From Larix kaempferi (lineage: Eukaryota > Streptophyta > Pinopsida > Pinales > Pinaceae), in contig BSBM01000186.1 in assembly GCA_027924585.1 (NCBI GenBank), positions 1,612,001 through 1,676,000 of the forward strand: DNA of 64,000 nt. The letters are read 5' to 3'. The notes beneath the pieces were generated by a model, which saw only the letters and a list, made by a program, of their open reading frames with translations, was not told where the DNA came from and did not search any database. How positions within the stretch are numbered: the first letter of the stretch is position 1; each line of letters starts with the position of its first letter. This document shows, one piece after another, positions 1-11,329 of this stretch. The translations under genes were made by a program, and so were the position numbers.

Positions 1-357
1 TATTATTGAGTGTACAAAAAATGATCCAAAATGTGAACATGAGCCTAGGTATTATATGATATGTGCATTCACAAATTATAGACCCAATTTCTACACGTGA
101 CGTCAAATTGGGATCAGTAAACTATATTACCATGATAATGACCAACCTAGAACACTCAATCTACTCTAAATTTTATGCTCTATCATTACACAACTGGTTT
201 GGAATTTTGAGGTAGAAAATGTATCCCAAACAAAACATTTACTATCAAAACTATCTTTATAAGAACTAATATGGTTCCTGATGATGATTTCAACCATAAG
301 GGTATATAGTTTTGGAGGGAAACAACTAACACTACATTTTTCTATTGTATTTTCAAC
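1..357. repeat. Left copy of a window-spanning direct repeat
   Basis: This stretch recurs in the same orientation at 63,644-64,000, with scattered substitutions and no obvious large gaps. Both copies are cut by the window edges, so their true length is unknown. I see no coding potential. It could be a dispersed repeat, one edge of a tandem segmental duplication, or part of two long LTRs. Confidence 0.85.
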
Positions 358-1198
358 TTATATCCTTGTAATTTTACTCTTGAGTGTGAGTACTTGTTCA
401 ATGTGAAAATAAATTCCAGATCCAATGAGTACACACTTGGCATAATATACCCTTTGTAGGAAAAAAACTTGAAATGAATTAAACAAACATGCATTTCCTC
501 AATGAAGTATGCAAGCATAAAAACTAGAAATTATTTTCCTACATATGATTCCATCCAACAAACCTTATTAGGAAGTAACAAAGATCTATCCAATGTGAGT
601 AATAGAATATGAATTCAAGAGTTATTTGAATAAAGTGCTCCAATACTCATTTTTAACTATTTAACAACTAGTGCACAATGGGACCCTACAATCTAGCCTC
701 CCAGTGAAAATATGGTTTGGGAGAAAATATAGTGTGATTTTGAGATCATTAAGTTTCATACCTTTGGGGTGTTCAAGCATATCTCATTTTTTTCATATCA
801 TGAGCTTCTCTATCAAGTAGAGATGCAAACTTTGTTCTATGAACATTTTGGCTATGTTTTATATCATTGTTTCTCTAGAAATAAATATCCACTCTTTCTC
901 AAAATAATATTTTTTGATTTTGATTAAACTATTTTGGAAATAATTATAGTATCAAATAAATTTGAATTGTATGGTATATCTTCATTACCTCAAACCATAT
1001 GGTTAGTGACATTGAAGATCAACCTAGTTATACAAAATTGATTTATAGGGAAAAAGAGTTTCAATTAAGGAATTGCAATGCCAATTGAGAGTTTTAATGA
1101 TTATTTAGATTTGTATTTAATTTATAAGCTTTTTGTTTTACAAATTAGATTTGTTTAGATATATTTAAAATTTGTAGAATTGAATAAATTAATTTTTG

Positions 1199-1282
<84 letters not shown>

Positions 1283-2093
1283 TTTTTCTATCAATTATTT
1301 AACTTGTAATTTATTTATTTTTAAATAAAATAAAAAATTATTTCAATAAAAAATATCTTATTATATGGTTAAATAGATTCATTTTATTATAATACAAGTG
1401 TAAATAATTAAATTATTTCTATTTTCAAAATATTTCATGATTATAATGAGTCACTTATTTCATAATCCAATACGTGATAAATCCGAAGTATAATAATTTA
1501 TAAATCAAATTAATAAATAACATAAAATCATTATCTTATGAAATGATTATGCCTCTTGCCAATATTATTTATATTTTATCTATCATAACCTTTTAGGTAG
1601 CTACTTGTTATTCCTTTTCAACTTCATAATATTTTTTATATCATAAACCTTTATGGTAATTAGTGTTGTTATTCCCTTTCAACTTCCTTTATAAGTCCAT
1701 GCCTTTTCTCTTCTAACTAGATTTTAAAATGTCTTCTTGCCTTTTCCATAGAAATTTGAGTTTTTATTAATAATAGGAGAATAATAAATATCTAAAATAG
1801 AACTACATGAAGAAATAATTCTAATTTTTATTAGTAATATGAGAATAATTGAATATCTAGAAAAAAAAAAACACTTAACACTAGCCTTTAATCATGAAGT
1901 TAAATTTGAGTTGGAATTTTTCACACATACTAACTCTCATAAGTGGGTTGTAATAAATTCCTCTCCTTATCCAATTTAATTGCCAAAAAATAATAAGATA
2001 CAATTGATTTTGGGTTTCTTATATACCTCAATGTGAATGCACTTGGTGCAATGTTTAAATCCAATATAATGTTTAATGTTGTCTATAATTAAG
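358..2093. other. AT-rich stretch without a recognisable gene
   Basis: AT-rich sequence with many short A and T runs and no ORF of note. Apart from the microsatellite at 1,201-1,279 I see no gene, transposon terminus or RNA gene here. Confidence 0.6.
1201..1279. repeat. Compound microsatellite (TA)n then (GA)n
   Basis: About 45 bp of pure alternating AT is followed at once by about 33 bp of alternating AG. Both blocks are uninterrupted, so the locus is probably length-variable. Confidence 0.97.
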
Positions 2094-2107
2094 TTGATGT
2101 TGTAAAC
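2094..2107 (+). repeat. LINE target-site duplication, left copy
   Basis: TTGATGTTGTAAAC is repeated exactly at 9,929-9,942, directly after the oligo-A tail. A 14-bp duplication is typical of target-primed reverse transcription and fixes both ends of the LINE. Confidence 0.95.
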
Positions 2108-2160
2108 GATAATAGATCAACAGACGGAGGAAATAATGCTCGAAGAAGTGATTACTAGTA

Positions 2161-3484
2161 ATGGAAGAATTCTGGAAGTCTGAAATTAGGGTGAGGTGCA
2201 AGGCACAACGTTTGTGGGGAAGTATGGTTCCGAACCAGGGGAGGGGCCCATCCCCTCCTCCTTGGCCTAATGAGGAGCCGACAACGAAAATTCCGTAGGT
2301 GCAATGGGAGGTGGCAGGAATCAGATGAGAGGGTCTCAGTAATAAAGCAGAGTTTTTGGCATTGGGGATAGGCAAAATGGGGCAGGGAGTTTGTATCCCT
2401 AAGTCTCTTAGTACTCCATCCATCTTGGTGAATCCGACAAGAGTTCAAGAGAGAATCCATCATATGATAGATCATGCTCTAATTGGTAAATTCATGGGTG
2501 TCTGGCCTTCTAAGAAAGCGTTAACATGGTGGATTCACTCAACCTAGAAACCTAAAGGACATTTTGATCTCCTACTGGGGTCTAAGGGGTTCTTTACTGT
2601 GGTTTTTATCAATGTGGAAGACAAGGATAGGGTATTCGAGGGAGGACCTTATTGCTACTACTCAACAGGGTTATTTCTACGAATGTGGAAGGATCATTTT
2701 AATCCTCACAAGGAGGATCTGTCCATAGCCCCAGTCTGGATCAGACTCTATTCATTACCGACTGAATACTGGGATCCTGAAATACTGAAGTCGATTAGAG
2801 GCACTCTAGGGAATTTTGTTAAAATATCTTACCAAACTAAGCAAGGAAGGTATGTGTCATATGCCCGTTTGTGTGTTTATATGAATATCTCTAAAACCCT
2901 ACCTGAAGGGATTACCCTAAATTGGGAAGATTCTGAGTGGTTCCAAACCCTAGACTATGAACACGTTCCTTTTCGCTGTTGACGATGTCATACTCATGGA
3001 CATCTTGCCCGTGACTGTCATTTGAATCTACCGGCGGAATTACTTAGTAGAAAACCTCTGGACCAGCCTGATGCATAAGGATTTACCAAAATCACCAATA
3101 GGAGGAAAGCGGGATGGAGTCATAATGGGGTTGAGCCCAAGGGTAAAGGAACCAGTACAAACCACTTTTCTGCATTGGATCATGATTTGCCAGATCCCTG
3201 TAATCCAAAGGAAGCCCAAAATCCTTCTATTACCGAGGTGGATAAACCTGAAGCGATATCGGATATTAGAACTAAGGGTAAAAATGTGAAGGATAAAAAC
3301 CCTTTGGTAGTTGAGCCGATGGAGGAGGACCAAGAGGATGGAAGTAGGAGACCTGTATCTTGATAGTATTGAAGAAGCCTGTAAGAACATTGAGGTGCAC
3401 TTGATTCCGGACAATCAACTTAAACTTTTAAAAGATTCCAAACTAAACCCACTTTTACTCTGGGATTGGTCCCCTAAAGCTTAA
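2161..3484 (+). pseudogene. LINE ORF1 (DUF4283-like, zinc knuckle), decayed
   Basis: ORF1 of plant L1 elements encodes an RNA-binding protein that packages the LINE transcript. Reading starts at the ATG at 2,161 (MEEFWKSEIRVR), 53 bp after the duplication, and stays in one frame to about 3,360. The middle (about 2,440-2,990) has the Trp-rich DUF4283-like pattern, including WIRLYSLPTEYW. It is followed by a CCHC knuckle at about 2,977-3,020 (CHTHGHLARDCH), whose first part is interrupted by a TGA. The tail is acidic and basic. A one-base shift near 3,360 would extend it to the TAA at 3,482, giving roughly 440 codons. Several in-frame stops make it non-functional. The motif order supports ORF1 strongly; the exact C-terminus is uncertain. 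Confidence 0.88.
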
Positions 3485-5503
3485 GTAAAGTCAAAGGAAA
3501 TTTAAAGAAGGAGGATCGAAGAGAGGATAGAGATCCAATAGGGAGCAAGTAGGGGAAATTGGGGCTCGATTGGTTGACTTTGGTTAGTATCCAATGATCT
3601 AGGAAGCTCTCGTATCTGTGAGATACAGTGCTTGATGAAAATCATTTCATGGAATATTCGAGGGACTAACAGTCCTCATAAAAGAAAGACTCTGAAAAGT
3701 AAGATTATGAAGGAAAAACTTGTTGTGGTTTTGCTACAAGAAACCAAGTGTTGAGGAGCTCATTTGGAACTAACTGCGCATAGAATTTGGAAAAATTGTA
3801 AGTGTATGATGTCAGATTCTATTGGGCACTCTGGAGGATTAGTGATCCTATGGGACCCACAAATTTTGGATCTTACTGATTTTTTCTCCACCAAGTTCAG
3901 TCTCTCTGCTGCTTTTCATCTTTTAGGGTCCAACACGAAGGGGGTGATTACCAATGTGTATGGTTTGAGCAGATATCCAAAGAAGCATACTTTCATTACT
4001 AGTTTATCCAATCTTAGGATCATGTTTGAAGAGACTCACTGGATTGTTGGAGGTGATTTCAACTTGATTAGGTCTGTGGTGGAAAAGAAAGGGGGTAGGA
4101 GAATCCTAACTCTAGAGAATACTCAGTTTGATGAATTCAAATTGAGAACAGTAAAATGATTGATGTCACTATGGGGAGAAATGGTTTCACCTGAAATAAT
4201 AGAAGGGGAGGGGATCATTTGGTGGCGGCTAGGTTAGATAGATTTCTTGTGTCTGAAGGCATTATGCTCTTAGGGGGAACTCTAGACTCCTGTCCAATAG
4301 CTTCTATAGATTCTGATCATTGGTCAGTTTCCCTTATTTGGAGTAATATTGGAACCCTAATGAATAGGCCTTTCAGGTTTGAAAGTTTCTGGCTAACCCA
4401 TAAAGACTTCCATACAAAGGTGGAGGAGTGGTGGAGGAATGATTTACCTCCTCAGGGTACTAAAATGTATTGTTTTCAACAGAAACTGAAGCTACTGAAA
4501 CAACACATCAAAAGATGGAATAAAGACGTCTTCAAGGACATTTTTGCTGATATAGCCAAGATTGAGAAACAAATGGAACAAGTCTAGGCAGGTGTCATGA
4601 GAAATGGCCTGAATGAGGATCTGTCTTTGGAGGAGAAAACCCTTTCAGATCAGCTTTCTCAAAGGAAAACCCATGAGGAAATGTCGTGGAAGCAGAAGTC
4701 TAGAAACAAATGGTTGATGGATGGGGATAAGAACACAAAGTTCTTCCATAGAGAAACCATTCAACATAGACACCAGAATAAAATTTGCAAACTCGGTACC
4801 AATGAGGGAGTTCTAGTTGATTCTCACGAGGATATTGAGCGGGAACCATATCTAATTTTAAGGACATGACAACAGAACCACAGATTGATCGATATACAGC
4901 CTACAGGGAGATCAAGGAGGTTGTTCCCAGGTTGATTACTAATGAGAATAATGAGATGCTTATTCATCCCATTGAAATCCAGGAGGTTGATATAGCCATT
5001 AATCAGATGGAGGATAATAAATCCCCTAGACCTGATGGTTTTACGGCCAACTTCTTTCACCACTTCTGGTATTTGATTAAAACTGAAGTATGCCAGGTCG
5101 TGGAAGAATCAAGGAAAATGAAAGGGGTGCTCCCTGCTCTAAACTCTACCTTTATCACACTGATTCTGAAGACTCCAGGGATAGAGAGACCTGACTTGTT
5201 TAGACCTATCTCTCTGTGTAATATCATCTATAAACTTATCACGAAAGTCATGGCCAATACACTAAAACCCCTTCTTCCCACTTTGATCTCTTTAGAATAG
5301 ACAGGTTTTGTGGAAGGCAGACAGATCCTAGATGGTATTATCCTTGCTAAAGAAGTATTACATTTACTCAAGAGCATGAAGAAGGATGGGATGCTATTGA
5401 AGCTTGACTTATCTAAAGCATTTGATAAACTTAACTAGACCTACATGAAAGAGTTTACGGAATCCTTTGGTTTTAGCAAGTCATGGATCAAATGGATAGT
5501 GAA

Positions 5504-5508
5504 TCTTA
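5504..5508 (+). repeat. Target-site duplication of the solo LTR, left copy
   Basis: TCTTA here and at 5,914-5,918 flank the solo LTR exactly. Five base pairs is the usual size for copia and gypsy integrases. Confidence 0.85.
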
Positions 5509-5913
5509 TGTTAGGAACCCATGTCAACCCTTCTATTTACTTTGTTAGTATATTGTTGTTGGATGCATATGTTTTGTAATTCGTCCTGTAGTATTTGTTG
5601 ATCCATATTTTGTCTTATTGTTGTTGGATGCATATGCTTTGTAAGTTGTCCCGTAGTAATTGTTGATCCATATTTTATATTGGCCCATGGTTTGTATTGA
5701 CACATGGTGTTGACCTATCGTATTGGCGCCTAGACTTAATATATAAGTTTGTGTTGAGACCAATGAAGGTACCGTGAAGTTATTTGTATTGATCTTGCTC
5801 AAAGGAGGTTGCCTCCTCGAAGTGGCCTACGATCAACATAAAAGTGATTATGAGTTCTGTTATTTCTGCTATCTCATGTGTTTTAATTAATTAATTATTT
5901 CAGGTTCTCCACA
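5509..5913. mobile_element. Solo LTR (405 bp) inside LINE ORF2
   Basis: It begins TGTTAGGAACCC and ends CTCCACA, the usual TG...CA LTR ends, and is flanked by the TCTTA duplication. The LINE RT frame is the same on both sides once 410 bp (insert plus one duplication) is discounted, so the insertion is clean. An internal tandem duplication of about 65 bp begins at 5,551 and 5,616. A solo LTR forms by recombination between the two LTRs of a full element. A short terminal-repeat element of TRIM type is the main alternative. Transcriptional orientation is not settled. Confidence 0.85.
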
Positions 5914-8527
5914 TCTTAATTCAACTACGTTCTTTTCTATCCTGATCAATGGGAACCCGTCTAATGTTTTCAAGCCTACGAGGGGCATACAACAAGAGGA
6001 CCCCCTTTCTCCCTTTCTCTTTGTGATCATGACTGAAGGTCTTGGCATGCTTATTTCACATTTTGTTGATCAAGGGAAAATCAAAGGTCTTAAATTCCCA
6101 CCATATGATAAGTCTATAACACATCAACAGTTTGTTGACGACACTCTCATGATGGGTCATTCTTCTGTTCAGGAAGCTAGACAAATTAAGAAGGCATTGA
6201 ATATATTCTTAAGAGATTTGGGGCTTACATTGAATATGGACAAATCCTTGATTTTCTTCTTTAATACTCCGCCTGCTAGCTAAAGGAACATAGTTAGGAT
6301 TTTAGCTTTAACTAAGAACTCCCTTCCAACCAAATACATGGGTTCTCCCCTGTCTGATACTATCCTTAAGAAGACTTCTTGGGAAGAACTCTTAAGTAAA
6401 ATGAGGGAGAAACTCTAAAATTGGACATTCCGAGCTTTAAACTTACTCGGACGTGTTATCCTTGTTAAAAATGTTCTTCAGGAAATGCCTCTATACCTCT
6501 TTTCTGTCCTCTCGGCTCCTAAATATGTCCTGAGGGAGATCAAAAATATAGAATGTTCTTTCCTTTGGGGAGGCACTATGGAACATAAAAAATGGTCCCT
6601 GGTGGCTTGGGAGACTCTGTGTACGTCAAAACCTAAAGAAGGTCTTGGACTTCGGGATCCTGAGAAGATGAGCATTGTTTGTGGAGAAAAGATTTGGTGG
6701 AGGTGGCTCAATCATACGAACGAGCAATGGGCCAGTTTCTGGGGCATGAAATATGCTCATAATATTGAAAATGAGGACTGGGTTAGGATGGATGGGCCGG
6801 AACAGGGGTCACACATTTGGAACATGGCTAGAAAGGGATGTGACCTGATAGGAAAACACAGTTTTTGGGAGGTCAAACAAGGATCATCATCTAATCTGTG
6901 GTCGGATGCATGGCAACAAGAACAACCCCTTCTAACTTTGGTGAATGATATCCCTCCAGATTCACCGGTTTTTAACCATGATTGGAAGATGATTGCATGC
7001 TATTGGCAGGAGGAACTGAATGATCGAGGGTTTCGGGTATGGAAGTCTCTGATTTGGTGGATGGAGACATATGGGGAGGAAATTGGCAAATGCATCCATG
7101 AAACTTTGCAACAGCGACAGATCAAATTTTAGTTGGGTTTGGACCTGCTGCACTAGGGGCATCGGCCAAAAGGTATGTTCACCATGAAAGAGGCTTATTA
7201 CATTTAGGGTGGTCATGATATGCCTATTGCTGGTAAGATTTGGAAATGCCTTTGGGATGCTAAAATCTAGCCTAAAATTACTCTCTTCATTTGGCTAGTG
7301 CTGAAAGGGAAGATTTTAACATGGGATAACCTTACGAAGTGGGGATTTGAGGGACCCTCCTATTGCATTCTATGTGGAAAGCATGGGGAAACAATTTCAC
7401 ACCTTCTTGATGAGTGCAGATTCTCCTCGGAACTATGGGATAAGGGCGCTATGATCTTCCGTATGACATATAGAATACGAATTGACTCGACAGGTTCAAT
7501 TAAGGGCTGGAGAAAGGATCCTTTCCAGGGGAGAATCCTGAACAGAATTTGGGAACTATTCCCTGGTTTTCTTATGTGGGATGTGTGGAAGGAACGTAAT
7601 CAAAGAATTTTCAGAGGGAAAATTCAGAACTGCACTATTATTTGGAACCAAATTCAACGTGGTATTATAGAGACTCTACAATTAGCTCAGTGGAATGAGA
7701 AGGATCTGAAATTACCAGCAATTGAAGTAAATATTCAGAAGAATTGGGGCATTGGGGCACCACCTAACTATAACAGGCATAGTCGTCCTCTGAGAACTTC
7801 CATGGAAAGCCAGGTGGCTTGGTCTACACCTTTACCTAGTTGGCTTAAGCACAACTTTGATGGCGCATCAAAGGGTAATCCTAGGAATGCTGGCTATGGT
7901 GGGGTTGTGCGGGATGACAAAGAAAGTGTCCTGTTTAGCTATTATGGTCATCTGGGCCTTGATACCAATAATGCGGATGAATTCGAGGCAATGATATAGG
8001 GTTTAAGCATGGTCGCTCGTCGTGGCATTACAAGTCTCCACGTGGAGGGGGACTCCAAATTAATTATCCAGCTTGCCACTAGGTTGGCTAATGGGACACG
8101 GGCGGCTAAGTTGGTGCCTACTTGGAGGTTAGCATGGAGCATGACATGCTTAGAAAACATTATTAAAACGATGGCCTATGCCACCTTTTACCACGTTCGA
8201 TAGAGTGCAAACTGCTTGGATGACATGCTTGCAAACTAGGGTGCTAGTTGCAGTAATGAGGGATGGGGTGGCGATGCCCTCAACATGCCAATGAGCACGT
8301 GTCGAGTTAAATGTCTTCAAATTGTTGAAAGCGACATGTGTTCGATGGGAGAGGTTGATGGCAGTCCTTTGACGTAATGTGACGTGATGGTTTTTAATAG
8401 ATGGGATACTCAGGACGGCAGGAGTTATGAGTGATATTTTGTGAATCATTCAGGATATTTAACTACATGTCCTTCCCCCTATGAGTTTTCTAGGAGGACA
8501 TTGATGATTTGAGATCTGCAGTGTGGG

Positions 8528-9391
8528 ATGGAGACTGGTAATCTATTCCCCACAATTTGGATGAAGGTTACTGATCAAAGTGATGACGTTATGACGTTTT
8601 CCAAGGATGAAGAGCATTATTGCAGAGCTGGGACAATTATGGGGAATTTAATGGTGGTTAGTGGTGAAGGGCCTTTAAATTACCTCTATCGGGTTGGATC
8701 TCGACACTTCTCTGACTTGTCTGAGAAGGAGTGTGTCTTGTTGAGTTTATTTTTGTTTTCCTGTGGTGGTGAGAGTGAGCAGTTATCTATGGAGAGAATG
8801 CCTTTGAGGGGTTTCCCTGATCGTAGAGGTCAGAGTATCCAGGGTGAACCTAGTAATCCTTCCTGGGATGCTGAACCCGTAACTGCCGCTAGTCGGGAGC
8901 AGTGGCGAGCGGCCACGACCGCGGTGTTTTTTTGTCATCTTTCTCCTGAGCAACTGCAAAGGGATATAAAGCAGATGGAAGGCCATTTATGGAGGATGGT
9001 GGGAGAACAGGAATTGCCACCTGAGTCAGTGGCTATGGAGGACTAGATCCATGATCCAGGTCACACCAGAGGATGTATGGCTCTTTATAATAGAGTGGTG
9101 GTCATGCTCTGGGTCATGAAAACTCTCATTGCTCAAACAGAGGCGGCTCGGGTGGACAATATGGCGGAGTCCCAACGACTGAAAAAACTGGAGGAGAACT
9201 GTAAGGAGCATGCTGATGAGACCCATTGGATAGATATGAAGATGGATGCCATTTCCGGGGAATTGGGTATCTCTTTCTTAACTCACCCCAAGAAAGTTGA
9301 TAATCCAAAGGTTATTGATCTCCGGGGCAAGGCTGGTGAGATGGATGACACGCCGGTCATTAACATTGAAGATGATCAGGGACCTGTGTGA
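8528..9391 (+). pseudogene. Third LINE ORF downstream of RNase H, unknown function
   Basis: One reading frame of 288 codons runs from ATG 8,528 (METGNLFPTIWMKV) to the TGA after DDQGPV at 9,391, broken once by a TAG at 9,044-9,046. It lies inside the LINE, between ORF2 and the oligo-A tail. The first half is mixed. The second half is rich in Glu, Lys, Gln and Ala around QTEAARVDNMAESQRLKKLE and looks helical, perhaps coiled-coil. I recognise no domain. Most L1 elements have two ORFs, so this may be an acquired or family-specific accessory protein. An open frame this long with a single stop, inside an element whose other ORFs carry many, argues that it was coding. Function unknown. Confidence 0.6.
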
Positions 9392-9928
9392 TGACTCTAT
9401 GGATGTGTCGATGAGCTGGGTCGCCTCAATACTACTTTAGTTCCTGAAGAATATGTTCCGTCCTGATGCTGGTGGTGACGCTTGATGTTTTGGTGGTGTT
9501 TAGACCTTTGTCTGGGTTTTGTAAGTGGACATACAGCTGGATTTTCCTTTAGCCCCTACTTTGTTAGTCTGTTTTGGCTTCTATTTAGAGTCTTACGGAT
9601 TATGGGTATGGGATTACCTCTTGAGAAGGCATGTTATCTTGGCGTACTTCAGTGTATTGGGTTTTGTAATGCCTGCTCTCTTGGCTTAATTTGTTTTCAG
9701 TCTATTAATAGCTTCCTGTAGATGATTTATCGATGGTCTCGTCCTTTTAGCTATGTTCTGGATTGTAATACTTGATATCTCGTTTTGTGTATGGGATTAT
9801 GTTGATCAGAAGAGTTTAGATCGCTGTGGTGGCTACTTAAGATACATGACTATTGTAAAGATGTCTATTGTAACTTTGGTCTGACTATTAATAGAATGAC
9901 GCTTTTTTTTTTTGCTTAAAAAAAAAAA
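9392..9928 (+). other. LINE 3' UTR and oligo-A tail
   Basis: Non-coding, T-rich sequence after the third ORF, closing with a T11 run, GCTT and an A11 run directly before the right target-site duplication. The A run marks the 3' end of the element's RNA and confirms plus orientation. The small ORF at 9,482-9,721 shows no family features. Confidence 0.85.
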
Positions 9929-9942
9929 TTGATGTTGTAAAC
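9929..9942 (+). repeat. LINE target-site duplication, right copy
   Basis: Exact second copy of TTGATGTTGTAAAC, directly after the oligo-A tail. Confidence 0.95.
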
Positions 9943-11329
9943 ATATATTTATAATAAAAAATCTATGAAAAGAAATTTATCAACATGGTTACACCAAAAT
10001 AATATATCAAATCGACATTACATTTGATCTACTAATTCCTTTTCTCTAGATTTATTTTAGGATGTAAAATGCTTTCTCTTTTATATGAAAGCTATACACC
10101 TATTAAAATTTTATTTTTGAACTTTTTGTATAAAAGAGCATCATCCAAATCACAAAATCTAATTTAACAAAGTGAAATTCCAAAAATTAGAAAATAAAAT
10201 AAAGTTGGAAAAAAATGAATTAAAAGATTTTTTTAAGTCAAGATCATATTTTACAATAATCTAGATAAACAAGTGAGATCGCCACCAAAGCTATTTAGGA
10301 CTTCCATTTGATGAAATGTTTGATAAAATAAAAAACAATTGAAAAATAACCTAAGTGTAACTCTAAGAAACTATATATCTATTTAGTTGTGTACATGATT
10401 GAAATTTAAATATTATATTTCATTTTGACATTAATCTTAATGTTATTTTCCATCATGGTAAAAAAGATAAATGTTTACCAAAATACACTTCAAATATTAA
10501 AAAAATATTTTAACAAGGATTTTTTTTAATGGATGATTGTTTTATAAAATATCTTATGTTACTTTGGTGCTTCTCATGAGGTTTGATTGTGTGCCTTCAT
10601 TAGAACCTCCTCTAAAAAGAAGAAGGGAGAGATGGTTCCACATAACCCTCAAGTAATTGTTGTTTCCCTTGTATTGAGTATTATACCCATATAATGTGCC
10701 ATTCATTTATGTGAGTGTATATTCTCATGCATTTATGTTGTTGTTATTACCACTATACTATAATTATATACTAAAATCTATTATCAAAACAATATAATTT
10801 AGTTATCAAGACAATATCTCTATCACCTTTGGAGCTTCACACTTGATAGATATTAATTTTATTACAAAATAAATCTTCATTTAATTACAAACAGTTTGTG
10901 ATTGTTTTCTTAGGCCTAAAAAATAATATCCATTAATTATTTTTATTTGATTTATTACATATGTAATGAACTATTTAAACATAATTAGCTTTGATATAAA
11001 CATAAAAAGGTTCATTTTATCAACATACGTGAAAACTAATTACTAAACTTTCATCATAATTTATATCTAAAATGGACAAAAGGTGTCATTTTATTTGGTT
11101 TCCGTACTCAAAATTTTGTCACGAAAGTCAATTTATCTATTTACAGTAAAATGACTTATTATTAATTTTCTTGATAATGTACATAGGAATAAACAAAAGT
11201 TAAAATGTGCCACCTCATAAATATATCAATAAACTTTTGCTTGACTTTTGTAGGAATTCATTTTCTTAAACACAAGGTTATAAAATTGTGGCCATCAAGT
11301 TTTGTTTTATTCAACGTACAAATAAATGG
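9943..11329. other. AT-rich stretch without a recognisable gene
   Basis: Low-GC sequence with no long ORF, no terminal repeats and no RNA gene that I can recognise. Confidence 0.6.

Larger units (their letters stand above)
3635..8239 (+). pseudogene. LINE ORF2: endonuclease, reverse transcriptase, RNase H, decayed
   Basis: ORF2 nicks target DNA and copies the LINE RNA. It starts at ATG 3,635 with an AP-endonuclease N-terminus (MKIISWNIRGTNSPHKRK) and a catalytic-type VGGDFNLI near 4,055. The reverse transcriptase follows (about 4,980-6,300), with fingers motif KSPRPDGF, palm motif LDLSKAFD and catalytic FVDD in QQFVDDTLMMG near 6,130. A CxLC...HLLxxC zf-RVT motif lies near 7,355-7,425. A plant-type RNase H (FDGASKGNP, TNNADEFEA, VEGDS) runs from about 7,855 to the TAG at 8,237. 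Frame changes lie near 4,150 and 4,848, and there are more than ten in-frame stops, many of the Gln-to-TAG or Trp-to-stop kind. The solo LTR at 5,509-5,913 interrupts RT; the frame either side agrees once that insert is discounted. Confidence 0.93.
2108..9928 (+). mobile_element. L1-type non-LTR retrotransposon (LINE), full-length but inactive
   Basis: A 7.8-kb element bounded by the exact 14-bp duplication (2,094-2,107 and 9,929-9,942) and ending in oligo-A. In order it carries a 53-bp leader, ORF1 (DUF4283-like plus zinc knuckle), ORF2 (endonuclease, reverse transcriptase, zf-RVT, RNase H), a third ORF and about 0.5 kb of 3' UTR. A 405-bp solo LTR sits in the RT domain. All ORFs are broken by stops and a few frameshifts; many stops are TAG or TGA where the family has Gln or Trp, the pattern expected from decay of methylated cytosines. 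It is longer than a usual plant L1, mainly because of the extra 3' ORF and the nested LTR. Confidence 0.95.

Noticed and set aside
8240-8527. Continuation of ORF2 into the third LINE ORF
   Set aside because: Although in the same frame, at least three stops (TAA, TGA, TGA) separate them after the RNase H end, and family RNase H normally ends where the TAG at 8,237 lies.
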